The notes beneath the pieces are model-generated. The model worked only from the letters and a program-made list of their open reading frames with translations. It made no database searches and was not told the origin of the DNA. Positions 8,712-18,149 of a stretch of DNA of 64,000 nucleotides are shown here, one piece after another; position 1 is the first letter of the stretch, and each line of letters starts with the position of its first letter. Position numbers and translations under genes: made by a program. The stretch is from Methylocaldum sp002005105. GTDB taxonomy: Bacteria > Pseudomonadota > Gammaproteobacteria > Methylococcales > Methylococcaceae. The stretch is taken from positions 2,480,001-2,544,000 of the forward strand of contig NZ_CP194902.1 of assembly GCF_051027545.1 (NCBI RefSeq). The letters run 5' to 3'.

Positions 8712-9074
8712 ATGGTAAGTGTGAAACGGGTCTACGAGATGCCGGCTGCTGGCGATGGAGAACGCTTCCTGGTCGAGCGGCTCTGGCCGAGAGGAATCAA
8801 AAAAGAGGCGTTGGCGATGACGGCCTGGATCAAAGAGGCGGCACCGAGCGGCGATCTGCGGCGCTGGTTCGGCCATGACCCTTCAAAATGGGACGAATTC
8901 AGGCGGCGTTATTTTACCGAACTGGACCGAAACCCCGAGGTGCTCCGGCCGCTCCTGGAGGCTGCCGCTCGCGGAAGGATCACCTTGCTCTACAGCGCTC
9001 GCGACACCGAGCACAACAGTGCGGTGGCTTTGGCGGAGTATCTTTTGAAGCGCTTATCCTCGCCTTTGGCTTAA
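8712..9074 (+). CDS. DUF488 family protein
   Basis: From the ATG at 8712 the product has 120 residues. GAGGAG at 8701-8706 is a clear ribosome binding site and decides this start over an ORF open to 8568. Family hallmarks are KRVYEMP, FLVERLWPRGIKKE, the LRRWFGHDPSKWDEFRRRY segment and ITLLYSARDTEHNSAVAL. DUF488 proteins are small and cytoplasmic, with no settled biochemical role. nnrS follows after 27 bp, so the two may be co-transcribed. Confidence 0.85.
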   Translation: MVSVKRVYEMPAAGDGERFLVERLWPRGIKKEALAMTAWIKEAAPSGDLRRWFGHDPSKWDEFRRRYFTELDRNPEVLRPLLEAAARGRITLLYSARDTEHNSAVALAEYLLKRLSSPLA

Positions 9075-9101
9075 GGTATCGTACATTGGAGCGACTGATT
9101 T

Positions 9102-10274
9102 ATGGACCCTATCCATTTCGATTCCCGCGTTTTGTTCAGCTATGCCTTCCGCGCCTTTTTCCTGCTGGTGGGTGTTTACGCCGTTCTGGCTATCTCGGCT
9201 TGGGGGCTTCACCTTAGCGGAGTCCTGGCCTGGCCGGATGCATTGCCCGCCGCGGTTCGGCACGGGCATGAAATGATCTTCGGGTTCGCCGGAGCAGCGA
9301 TTGCGGGGTTTTTATTGACGGCCGTCGCTACCTGGACCGGCCGGCCTCCGGTTGCGGGAACGCCACTGATGATACTGTGTGTGCTTTGGGGCGCGGCCCG
9401 GATAGGCGCTTTCCTTCCAAGTCTTTTCGGCAGCAGTTTATGGGCTTCGGCCAGTGTCCTGTTTTGGGGAGGAATGCTGGCGCTCGTTTCCCGCGAGGTC
9501 ATCGCGGTCCGGAATACCCGAAACTATAAAGTGCTGGGTTTGCTATTTGCATTTCTCGCAACCGAGGCATATTTCTTCTTCGTGGCATCCGGCGATGTGG
9601 CGGGACAGGAGGCCGCATTGCGCATCGGGTTATGTCTCGTGATCGGCATGATCCTGCTGATCGGCGGCCGGATCATTCCCAGCTTCACTCAGAACTGGCT
9701 GCGTCTGAATCGTCCTCAGCTCGGGACAAGTTTGCCTCCCTTCGACCGATTCGAGGGCACCACCGTCGCGGTAAGCCTGTTGTTTGCCCTAGGCTTCGTT
9801 TTTTGGCCCCACTCGGCGGAAATCGGCTCACTGGGCGTCATTGCGTCCGTATTCCAGTTCATCCGCCTCGCTCGATGGCGCGGTTGGCTGGCCTATCCGG
9901 AACCGCTGCTCTGGATTCTGCACGTCGGCTATGCCTGGATACCCATCGGGCTGGCCTTGCTCGGAACGAGTCTGCTGTTCGATCATCCGGGACTTTGGGA
10001 TAGCGGTCTGCATGCGCTCGGCTACGGGGCTATCGGCACGATGATTCTGGGTGTCGCGGCTCGAGTCGCGCTCGGCCACACCGGACGGCCATTGCGAGCC
10101 TTTCCTTCGATGACCGCCGCTTTCGCAATGATGACCCTCGGAACCGTTTTCCGGCTTTTCGCGCAACCGGATGGTCTACCCATGTTAGCCGCGATAGGGT
10201 TCTGGGTCGCGGCCTATCTGCTGTTTCTGGTGCGCTACCTCCCCATCTTGCTCGCACCGCGCCTCACGTCTTAA
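9102..10274 (+). CDS. nnrS: NnrS family haem-copper membrane protein
   Basis: This 390-residue polytopic membrane protein has about twelve hydrophobic segments and NnrS features, including FRAFFLLVG near the start, RHGHEMIFGFAGAAIAGFLLTA near residue 45-65, and GGRIIPSFTQNWL near the middle. NnrS proteins are linked to nitric oxide or nitrosative stress tolerance in denitrifiers and pathogens. No NO reductase is in the window. The TAA stop lies inside the TTAA target site of the MITE-like element that begins at 10271. Confidence 0.9.
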   Translation: MDPIHFDSRVLFSYAFRAFFLLVGVYAVLAISAWGLHLSGVLAWPDALPAAVRHGHEMIFGFAGAAIAGFLLTAVATWTGRPPVAGTPLMILCVLWGAARIGAFLPSLFGSSLWASASVLFWGGMLALVSREVIAVRNTRNYKVLGLLFAFLATEAYFFFVASGDVAGQEAALRIGLCLVIGMILLIGGRIIPSFTQNWLRLNRPQLGTSLPPFDRFEGTTVAVSLLFALGFVFWPHSAEIGSLGVIASVFQFIRLARWRGWLAYPEPLLWILHVGYAWIPIGLALLGTSLLFDHPGLWDSGLHALGYGAIGTMILGVAARVALGHTGRPLRAFPSMTAAFAMMTLGTVFRLFAQPDGLPMLAAIGFWVAAYLLFLVRYLPILLAPRLTS

Positions 10275-10436
10275 GGAAGCTCTGAACAAGTGGATTCCGT
10301 TCATGCCCCTTCGACAGGCTCAGGAGAGCGTTCGACAAGCCTGTCCTGAGCCGAGTCGAAGGGCTCACCACGAACGGAATCAATACATTACCGTTCGTCC
10401 TGAGCCTGTCGAAGGACTTGATCAGAGCTTCCTTAA
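10271..10436. mobile_element. MITE-like non-autonomous element (166 bp) next to the CRISPR array
   Basis: The ends are perfect 15 bp inverted repeats: TTAAGGAAGCTCTGA at 10271-10285 and its complement TCAGAGCTTCCTTAA at 10422-10436. If TTAA is a target duplication, the true termini are GGAAGCTCTGA. That resembles IS5-group ends and the YTAR target preference of that group. The interior has no gene but contains several direct and inverted copies of a CTTCGACAGGCTCAGGA-type motif. The left TTAA supplies the nnrS stop codon. Confidence 0.65.
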
Positions 10437-10472
10437 CGGTCTCGACTGGGATGTTGGTATTTCCCTGGTGAA

Positions 10473-13400
10473 GTTTCAATCCACTCCCGGCTATTAAGCC
10501 GGGAGATACTCTGGATCAAATCATGAAAACCGCGACCTAATAAAGTTTCAATCCACTCCCGGCTATTAAGCCGGGAGATACGCGCGCTTCTGCCCATAAA
10601 ATTAAATGGGCAATCATGTTTCAATCCACTCCCGGCTATTAAGCCGGGAGATACACGATTTCATGACGCATTACGTGACGGCGAATTGGTTTCAATCCAC
10701 TCCCGGCTATTAAGCCGGGAGATACGATAGCGCTGTAATGCAGAAGGAACTAGCCGAGAAGTTTCAATCCACTCCCGGCTATTAAGCCGGGAGATACTAC
10801 GACAGGAAGTTCACTACGCTCGGTCTTTTATTGTTTCAATCCACTCCCGGCTATTAAGCCGGGAGATACATGTAAAGCTTTTTTGCATAAGATTTTCACG
10901 TCCTGTTTCAATCCACTCCCGGCTATTAAGCCGGGAGATACGACAAAATAGCGCCGCGTAAATCTGACGAATGATCGGTTTCAATCCACTCCCGGCTATT
11001 AAGCCGGGAGATACGCAAGATTATTCCACATATAAATCGTTTGCGGATGTTTCAATCCACTCCCGGCTATTAAGCCGGGAGATACATTTTTAATTGGTGG
11101 GTGGTTCATTTTAAGCTCGAAGTTTCAATCCACTCCCGGCTATTAAGCCGGGAGATACGCACCGCCCCCTGTGCGGTCATCGAGATCACTCGGGTTTCAA
11201 TCCACTCCCGGCTATTAAGCCGGGAGATACAAGAGGGCAAAGGATTGCCCTTTACCGGAGTAAAGTTTCAATCCACTCCCGGCTATTAAGCCGGGAGATA
11301 CTGCCCCAGGTCATCGTCCATGGGTCGTGAATCATGGTTTCAATCCACTCCCGGCTATTAAGCCGGGAGATACGCGGGATGAGAGTCTTTAGGTTAGACC
11401 GATATGTGTTTCAATCCACTCCCGGCTATTAAGCCGGGAGATACATTACAAATGGTGCCGTTACTGGTAGGTGTACTCATGTTTCAATCCACTCCCGGCT
11501 ATTAAGCCGGGAGATACGCTCGGATTGGCGCGGCCGGGGTACGGTCCTTATACCGTTTCAATCCACTCCCGGCTATTAAGCCGGGAGATACCGTTAAAGC
11601 GTCAAGCGCTGTTAATTCGTAATGCGTTTCAATCCACTCCCGGCTATTAAGCCGGGAGATACCTTTTAATTGGTGGGTGGTTCATTTTAAGCTCGAAGTT
11701 TCAATCCACTCCCGGCTATTAAGCCGGGAGATACGTTATTCCCTGAGACCATAAAAGCCTATAACAATGTTTCAATCGACTCCCGGCTATTAAGCCGGGA
11801 GATACTCAAAAGCCTATACATGGTCATGCGTGAAATGTCTGTTTCAATCCACTCCCGGCTATTAAGCCGGGAGATACGTGGTGCGTTTAACATATTGTCG
11901 TTTTGATACTATTTGTTTCAATCCACTCCCGGCTATTAAGCCGGGAGATACATTGGGGTATTCACCGGCATGAGCATGGGGATATGGTTTCAATCCACTC
12001 CCGGCTATTAAGCCGGGAGATACACATGGATCAGTGTGGTAACAGCGGGGCCGTGGAAGTTTCAATTCACTCCCGGCTATTAAGCCGGGAGATACTTCCT
12101 CGTTGCTGCCATATTTTTCATCCGTGTTGTTTCAATCCACTCCCGGCTATTAAGCCGGGAGATACGCGCCTGCTTCGAGAGCGAGCCGGGATCGGACGAT
12201 GTTTCAATCCACTCCCGGCTATTAAGCCGGGAGATACGCCGGTGGTTTAGGGAGCACACAAAAGGGGTGAAGTTTCAATCCACTCCCGGCTATTAAGCCG
12301 GGAGATACGTTTCCGGCCTGAGCCGCATAGCCGCCATAAAATGTTTCAATCCACTCCCGGCTATTAAGCCGGGAGATACCTCGCGCTTCAAGCTCGCGAG
12401 GCGATAGTTTTCTGTAGTTTCAATCCACTCCCGGCTATTAAGCCGGGAGATACTCGAGGATGGAGTTATACAAACAAGCATATCCAGTTTCAATCCACTC
12501 CCGGCTATTAAGCCGGGAGATACAACAGCCTGGCGGCGTTCACGATCAACCGGGATGCGTTTCAATCCACTCCCGGCTATTAAGCCGGGAGATACTACAC
12601 CGGCCCCGCCCACATCAATATAGGCACCTGGTTTCAATCCACTCCCGGCTATTAAGCCGGGAGATACCCTTAACCGTTCCGGTGATGCTACTAAGCTCGT
12701 GAAGTTTCAATCCACTCCCGGCTATTAAGCCGGGAGATACTTCTTGCGACATACTCACGCCGCTAGGCATGGTTGTTTCAATCCACTCCCGGCTATTAAG
12801 CCGGGAGATACATCCGATGCAATCGCCGTATTTGCCTGTCGTGAATAGTTTCAATCCACTCCCGGCTATTAAGCCGGGAGATACCGGAATCGGCTACATG
12901 ATTGATAGCGCGGTTAACGTTTCAATCCACTCCCGGCTATTAAGCCGGGAGATACGAATTAAAGGCTCATGGTGCCGATACGATGACTACAAGTTTCAAT
13001 CCACTCCCGGCTATTAAGCCGGGAGATACCCTACAGGAAATTGCTAATAGCTACTTCAAAGACGTTTCAATCCACTCCCGGCTATTAAGCCGGGAGATAC
13101 TGGAAACTGGGTCGAATATCAAAAACTGAAAGAAGTTTCAATCCACTCCCGGCTATTAAGCCGGGAGATACCGATCATCACGCCGACATGCAGCCGTCCC
13201 GAGTGAGTTTCAATCCACTCCCGGCTATTAAGCCGGGAGATACATAGCGCTGTAATGCAAAAGGAACTGGCCGAGAAGTTTCAATCCACTCCCGGCTATT
13301 AAGCCGGGAGATACCGTTGATTGCTATGTCTCCGTCGTCGTTCCGATTGTTTCAATCCACTCCCGGCTATTAAGCCGGGAGATACTCCCGTGCAATTTGT

Positions 13401-14972
13401 TCTTTCATCGAATCTTCGTAGTTTCAATCCACTCCCGGCTATTAAGCCGGGAGATACTTGTCTGACACATTGAGCAGTAAAACGATTACAGCTAAGGTTT
13501 CAATCCACTCCCGGCTATTAAGCCGGGAGATACACATTCAACGATTTGTTGCGTACTGTTACGCTGCAAGTTTCAATCCACTCCCGGCTATTAAGCCGGG
13601 AGATACCACATCGCATCGGTGTAGCGCTCAACGCCACGAGGGTTTCAATCCACTCCCGGCTATTAAGCCGGGAGATACGTGGGTGAATAACTACCGGGGC
13701 GGGTATGGGATATGTTTCAATCCACTCCCGGCTATTAAGCCGGGAGATACTCGGATTTGTGATACCCGCCCATGACGCGATCAAGTTTCAATCCACTCCC
13801 GGCTATTAAGCCGGGAGATACCAAAGCATAAGCGGCTGAAAGCGAAGGCCAATAAATGTTTCAATCCACTCCCGGCTATTAAGCCGGGAGATACACTGCG
13901 CACCTGGCGGGAGAAGTGCACGGTCGACGAGTTTCAATCCACTCCCGGCTATTAAGCCGGGAGATACATAAGGCATTCAACTGGATTGAGGGTTAAACCG
14001 CGTTTCAATCCACTCCCGGCTATTAAGCCGGGAGATACGCGGCGTTGCCTATCTCAAGCAACAGGCGCAAGAAGTTTCAATCCACTCCCGGCTATTAAGC
14101 CGGGAGATACTGACACGGTTTATCTGTACTCAGAACACTATCGAGGTTTCAATCCACTCCCGGCTATTAAGCCGGGAGATACCGATTGCGGCCATTACGC
14201 CCAATACCGATACGCAGGTTTCAATCCACTCCCGGCTATTAAGCCGGGAGATACTCACGCCTCGTTTCGCCATTACTTACCTGCTTTTAGTTTCAATCCA
14301 CTCCCGGCTATTAAGCCGGGAGATACGGCACGACTGGAACTTATGCTGCGTGCGGAGGCGGTTTCAATCCACTCCCGGCTATTAAGCCGGGAGATACCGT
14401 ATACCGAGATTGCGCCCGTTACGCCCGCGATGTTTCAATCCACTCCCGGCTATTAAGCCGGGAGATACTTAGAAAATACATGGATTTAACTCCGTGGTTG
14501 AGAGTTTCAATCCACTCCCGGCTATTAAGCCGGGAGATACACTCGATTTCGGTAGCAGTGATGGCCATTTATTGGTTTCAATCCACTCCCGGCTATTAAG
14601 CCGGGAGATACGGCTGGAGCATTTGGGCAATGTCGGCTATCTCGCGTTTCAATCCACTCCCGGCTATTAAGCCGGGAGATACTAAGGAAATGTGTGTATA
14701 ACTAATGCTCACTGTAAGTTTCAATCCACTCCCGGCTATTAAGCCGGGAGATACTTCCGCAAATTCCAGCGGAGATCAATCGAATCGGAGTTTCAATCCA
14801 CTCCCGGCTATTAAGCCGGGAGATACTATTTCGGACAGGTTTTTTGCCAGAACCCATTGAGTTTCAATCCACTCCCGGCTATTAAGCCGGGAGATACGCT
14901 AAATCCTCAGCCGTTGAACCGTCCAAAACCTTGCTGTTTCAATCCACTCCCGGCTATTAAGCCGGGAGATAC
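10473..14972 (-). CRISPR. type I-C CRISPR array, 63 repeats and 62 spacers
   Basis: I counted 63 copies of a 37 bp repeat that on the plus strand starts GTTTCAATCC and ends GGGAGATAC. Its centre is a perfect hairpin of CTCCCGGCT and AGCCGGGAG around ATTA. Spacers are 33-39 bp, mostly 34-36. On the minus strand the repeat ends in GTGGATTGAAAC, the usual type I-C 3' handle, so the array is read from high to low coordinates, in the same direction as cas2 upstream. All repeats are identical except 11769-11805 (C to G at plus-strand position 10) and 12059-12095 (C to T at position 9). The leader-distal repeat at 10473 is not degenerate. Spacers at 10726-10760 and 13244-13277 are near-identical, as are those at 11086-11121 and 11663-11697. 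Confidence 0.99.
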
Positions 14973-15162
14973 AGCCTTTCGGCAAAGCAAGAATAAATCA
15001 GGAAAAAACGGCAGGAAAGCGCGAACGGGAGGACCGGGAGTGTCAAAGCCGGAAGAAATTTTGAATTCTTGGCAACGAAAGGGAATAAAGTCATAAGTTT
15101 ATGGTCTGCGCGAATGTCCCGGCATTTTGCCATTGCTTCCAGTTCGCGCATCGGCAGAGCAC
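14973..15162 (-). promoter_or_regulatory. CRISPR leader
   Basis: These 190 bp lie between the cas2 stop and the first (highest-coordinate) repeat. Repeat orientation and the adjacent adaptation genes make this the leader, with the array promoter and the integration site at 14972/14973. The half nearest the array is A-rich on the plus strand. A TTGACA on the minus strand (15041-15046) has no convincing -10 at the right distance, so I do not assign a promoter. No ORF worth calling is seen. Confidence 0.65.
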
Positions 15163-15453
15163 TCATACGATCAAGGTATCCGTAAAGTCGACCGCCTTGA
15201 ACTTGCCGAATTCCATGACGTTTTTTTCAAGCGGCTCTACGATGCGGTAAATCCGCAAGCTGTCTTCCTCTTCATTGATGATGTCCAGCAGGTCGTTCTT
15301 CAAGATTTCCAGTTGCATCGGCTCGACCTTGCACTCGAACACCGATTTTTGCACACGCTGACCGTAGTTGAGGCAGACCTTGGCGACTCGCCGGAGCCGT
15401 CGGCGGCCTTCCGAGGTTTCGGTCGAGACGTCGTAACTGACCAGAAGCAACAT
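15163..15453 (-). CDS. cas2: Cas2, CRISPR adaptation protein
   Basis: Cas2 is the dimeric ferredoxin-fold scaffold of the Cas1-Cas2 spacer integrase. The 96 residues begin with MLLLVSYDVS, carrying the conserved early aspartate (Asp8), and contain RRRLRRVAKVCLNYGQRVQKSVFEC, the typical RNP-like region (residues 17-41). It is the last gene of the cas operon, 7 bp after cas1, and is followed directly by the leader. Confidence 0.97.
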   Translation of the reverse strand: MLLLVSYDVSTETSEGRRRLRRVAKVCLNYGQRVQKSVFECKVEPMQLEILKNDLLDIINEEEDSLRIYRIVEPLEKNVMEFGKFKAVDFTDTLIV

Positions 15454-15460
15454 GTTTACC

Positions 15461-16495
15461 TCAGCGGTTCAGGAAGGGAACGTAGTGCGGGATATCGCCG
15501 CGTAGATAGCGGGCCAACAGCCTCGCCTGCAATTGCGCCAAGAGACCGATGGATACCTCGGCATCCAGCACCGGATGCTTCAAGGTTTCCTGCTTGCGGG
15601 TTTGATACGCGGCGATCACGGTCTTCCGGCCGCTGTCGTTGAGCAGCACCGCACCGCCTTCCCGTTCGTCGAAATCCTTGGGTTGAATCTGGCCGCGATT
15701 GATCAGGGTCAGCGCGAGCCGATCGCACAGGGGCGCGCGGAATTCCTCCAACAAATCGAGCGCCAGTGCCGGACGCCCCGGCCGAACCGCGTGAAGGAAT
15801 CCCAGTTGCGGATCGAGCCCGACCGTTTCCAGCGCCGATCGGCAGTCGGCCAGCTTCAAGGCGTAGAGAAACGAGATCAGAGCATTGAAGCGGTCTCGCG
15901 GCGGGCGGCGGTTTCGGGTCGAGAAAGGAAAAGCTTCGCGGGCCGACGGCTTCATCAGATAGGGCAGGGCATCGAAGTAAATGCGCGCGGAATCGCCTTC
16001 GAGCCCCCGCAACGTGTCGAGATTGTCCGCTTGGGGGATCTTGCGGATCTGATTGGCGATGAGACGCGCCGCCTGAACCAGTGCGTCCCGCTCCGGCGGG
16101 CTGTCGGTTTCCCGTGCACCCCGCATGAGCACCTGGCGGCTGTTGCGCAGCTTGCCGGCGACGGTGGCGCGGGCGATTGCCAGCGTTTGCGACTCGTCGT
16201 CGGCCGCCCGATACTGGGCCTGGCGCAGCAGCACGTTGCCGTTGACCGGGCCTTCGAGCCGTGCCTTGAAGCGTCCCGACCGGTCCAGCCAAACGATGGA
16301 GCGGCCATCCTCCGCGCAGCGCCCCAGCAGTGCCGGGCTCAGCATTACATGATCGAACAGCACGAAGGCTCCCAAATGATGCAGCGGTACCTGTAGCCGT
16401 TTTTCCTCTTCGATCATCACACACACGGTTTCGCCTTCGAGGCGCAAGTATGCATCCGGCGTGGTGATGTAAAGGGTGTTGAGAAGAACGGTCAT
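15461..16495 (-). CDS. cas1: Cas1, CRISPR integrase (type I-C)
   Basis: Cas1 is the metal-dependent integrase that inserts new spacers at the leader end. The 344 residues show the I-C style N-terminus (LLNTLYITTPDAYLRLEGE), the middle segment GLEGDSARIYFDAL with the metal-binding Glu, and LHAVRPGRPALALDLLEEFR with the conserved His and acidic residues. The start overlaps the cas4 stop by 4 bp (ATGA). Length is normal for the subtype and no frameshift is seen, so adaptation is probably functional. Confidence 0.97.
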   Translation of the reverse strand: MTVLLNTLYITTPDAYLRLEGETVCVMIEEEKRLQVPLHHLGAFVLFDHVMLSPALLGRCAEDGRSIVWLDRSGRFKARLEGPVNGNVLLRQAQYRAADDESQTLAIARATVAGKLRNSRQVLMRGARETDSPPERDALVQAARLIANQIRKIPQADNLDTLRGLEGDSARIYFDALPYLMKPSAREAFPFSTRNRRPPRDRFNALISFLYALKLADCRSALETVGLDPQLGFLHAVRPGRPALALDLLEEFRAPLCDRLALTLINRGQIQPKDFDEREGGAVLLNDSGRKTVIAAYQTRKQETLKHPVLDAEVSIGLLAQLQARLLARYLRGDIPHYVPFLNR

Positions 16496-17133
16496 ACGGC
16501 GTCCTCTTCAGGCTGGAACAGACCGGCTGCCAATTTCGATACATGGGCAACCGCCCGCAGAAGCTCCGGTTCGCATATCGTCTTGAGAGAGCATTCCCCG
16601 CAACGCCGTGAGTCCTCGATAGGAGGTGGGCTGACGCCTGCGGCAAGCATCGAGCGAATTGCTGAGGCCGTCTCTTTCACCAGCGAGCGAAGGGAATCGT
16701 CGATAATCACTTCGCGCCGTCGTCGCGATTTTTGGTGAAAGATCGCTCCCTTGGGCGCGAGTTTGCCGGTTATTTCTTCCACGCACATGGCTTGAGCTGC
16801 GAGCTGCAGGTCATCGTTTAGCCAGCGCCGTTTGGGACCGTGCTTGTATTCCACGGGATAAATCGTTCCGTCATCTCGAAACTCCAGTACGTCGCATTTC
16901 CCGGTCAGCCCCAAGCGATCCGACCAAACGGGTACCGCATACTCGACCCGGACATCGGCTTTGTGTTCATAGCCGGCGTTATCGACCCGTTCGTGTTCCC
17001 GCGATCCGCTCACGGTATGCACGTTGTCCGTGAACTCGCCCTCACCGTGAATGAGGAAGCAGCGCCGCGCGCAATAGGCGTATTGGTTGAGAGCGGAGAG
17101 GGGGATGAGATCAGGTGGTTTTGTGTCGGTCAT
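16492..17133 (-). CDS. cas4: Cas4, CRISPR adaptation exonuclease
   Basis: Cas4 is a RecB-like nuclease with an Fe-S cluster that trims prespacers and helps select the PAM in type I-C. The 213 residues include the N-terminal cysteine in LNQYAYCARRCFLIHGE, the nuclease core (VEYKHGPKRR, with the Asp/Glu-x-Lys pattern) and a C-terminal CGECSLKTIC cluster motif. It overlaps cas7c by 4 bp upstream and cas1 by 4 bp downstream, so the genes are coupled. Confidence 0.95.
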   Translation of the reverse strand: MTDTKPPDLIPLSALNQYAYCARRCFLIHGEGEFTDNVHTVSGSREHERVDNAGYEHKADVRVEYAVPVWSDRLGLTGKCDVLEFRDDGTIYPVEYKHGPKRRWLNDDLQLAAQAMCVEEITGKLAPKGAIFHQKSRRRREVIIDDSLRSLVKETASAIRSMLAAGVSPPPIEDSRRCGECSLKTICEPELLRAVAHVSKLAAGLFQPEEDAV

Positions 17134-18125
17134 TGCTTGACCAACGCCCCGCGTTCAGCGTCCCACATCCAGAGTTCTACACCGGCGGGGATCCTATCTG
17201 CGCGGACATTGATTTCGTAATCGTTGAAGCGACGGGGCGATGCCGTCTCAAGTTGTTTCTTCAGCCAAATCTCGATTACTTTGCCTTCCTCCGGGGTCCT
17301 GCCAATATCCAGCAGCTTGTGAGCGGGAGCGCAACCGAGCATCGCTTGGCGTTTGCGCTGTTCCAGATTCGAATCGGTGCCGACATGCTTGAACACGTAA
17401 AGGCCGCGACACGACATAAAACCCTTGCTGGCGGAACGGTCATGGTCGTACATATTGGCGAGCGCCTCCCAAAACAAGGCCAAATCGTCGTCGCCGAAGC
17501 CTGTATCTTGGGCTAGATTGGCGCTGATGAAACCCTTGGCAGCATAGAGACCATAGGGAATCAGGTTTTTGCGGCCCATGGTGCGGAGTTTGTCTTCGGG
17601 CTGTTCTTCCTCCCACTGCTGAAATTCCGCCGACGTTTTTGCGCCTTTGACGTCCTCGGCAACGGCCATGCGCGTAATGGAAATATCCAGCGGCAGGACC
17701 GGGTCGAGCGATCGGGCGAAAGTGAATTGGACCGGGCCGCGTACCTGACCAGCGTTAGTGCCGGTGCTCATTACGGCGCCGAATGTGCGTACGTCGAAAA
17801 AGCTTTGGCACATCCATTTCCTAGCTTCGCCGACCTTTTTCTTGGACGCTCCTTTTTCCGGGATACCCCCGGTTTCTTCATGCGCCTTAAGTATCGGCCG
17901 GTTCATATTGGTGGCATGCTCCACCAGAATGGCGTTGGGCATCTGGTTATTTCGCGCTATCTGTACATAGTTCCGCACCCGCCGTTTCAAAGCGACATCC
18001 GAAACCAGTCCTCGCATATCTTCGGGATCGATCCTGGGCGCATTGCCCGCATCCGGGTCGCCGTTGGGGTTGCCGTTTTCGCAGTCGAACAGAAACAGGA
18101 ATTCGTAACGGTTTACGATAGCCAT
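17130..18125 (-). CDS. cas7: Cas7c (Csd2), Cascade backbone subunit
   Basis: Cas7c forms the helical backbone of the type I-C effector along the crRNA. The 331 residues begin with NRYEFLFLFDCENGNPNGDPDAGN, typical of the Csd2/Cas7 RAMP family, and contain RGPVQFTFARSLDPVLPLDISITRMAV and the LIPYGLYAAKGFISANLA segment. It is slightly longer than many Csd2 proteins. It follows cas8c after 24 bp and overlaps cas4. Confidence 0.96.
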   Translation of the reverse strand: MAIVNRYEFLFLFDCENGNPNGDPDAGNAPRIDPEDMRGLVSDVALKRRVRNYVQIARNNQMPNAILVEHATNMNRPILKAHEETGGIPEKGASKKKVGEARKWMCQSFFDVRTFGAVMSTGTNAGQVRGPVQFTFARSLDPVLPLDISITRMAVAEDVKGAKTSAEFQQWEEEQPEDKLRTMGRKNLIPYGLYAAKGFISANLAQDTGFGDDDLALFWEALANMYDHDRSASKGFMSCRGLYVFKHVGTDSNLEQRKRQAMLGCAPAHKLLDIGRTPEEGKVIEIWLKKQLETASPRRFNDYEINVRADRIPAGVELWMWDAERGALVKQ

Positions 18126-18149
18126 AGTCCGTGATCCTTGTCGTTGTTG

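Noticed and set aside
10510..14935. Self-targeting spacers against genes in this window
   Set aside because: Reading the 62 spacers I found no full-length match to the window outside the array. The only notable overlap is the 14-base REP core in one spacer. A proper alignment search was not possible.
15041..15046. TTGACA (minus strand) in the CRISPR leader as an array promoter
   Set aside because: No acceptable -10 lies 16-18 bp downstream, so the match is not enough to call a promoter.
10433..15096. Many open frames of 60-160 codons inside the CRISPR array, on both strands
   Set aside because: They are repeat-encoded: the 37 bp unit translates to recurring SIHSRLLSREI, NPLPAIKPGDT and SRLNSREWIET strings. 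They are not genes.
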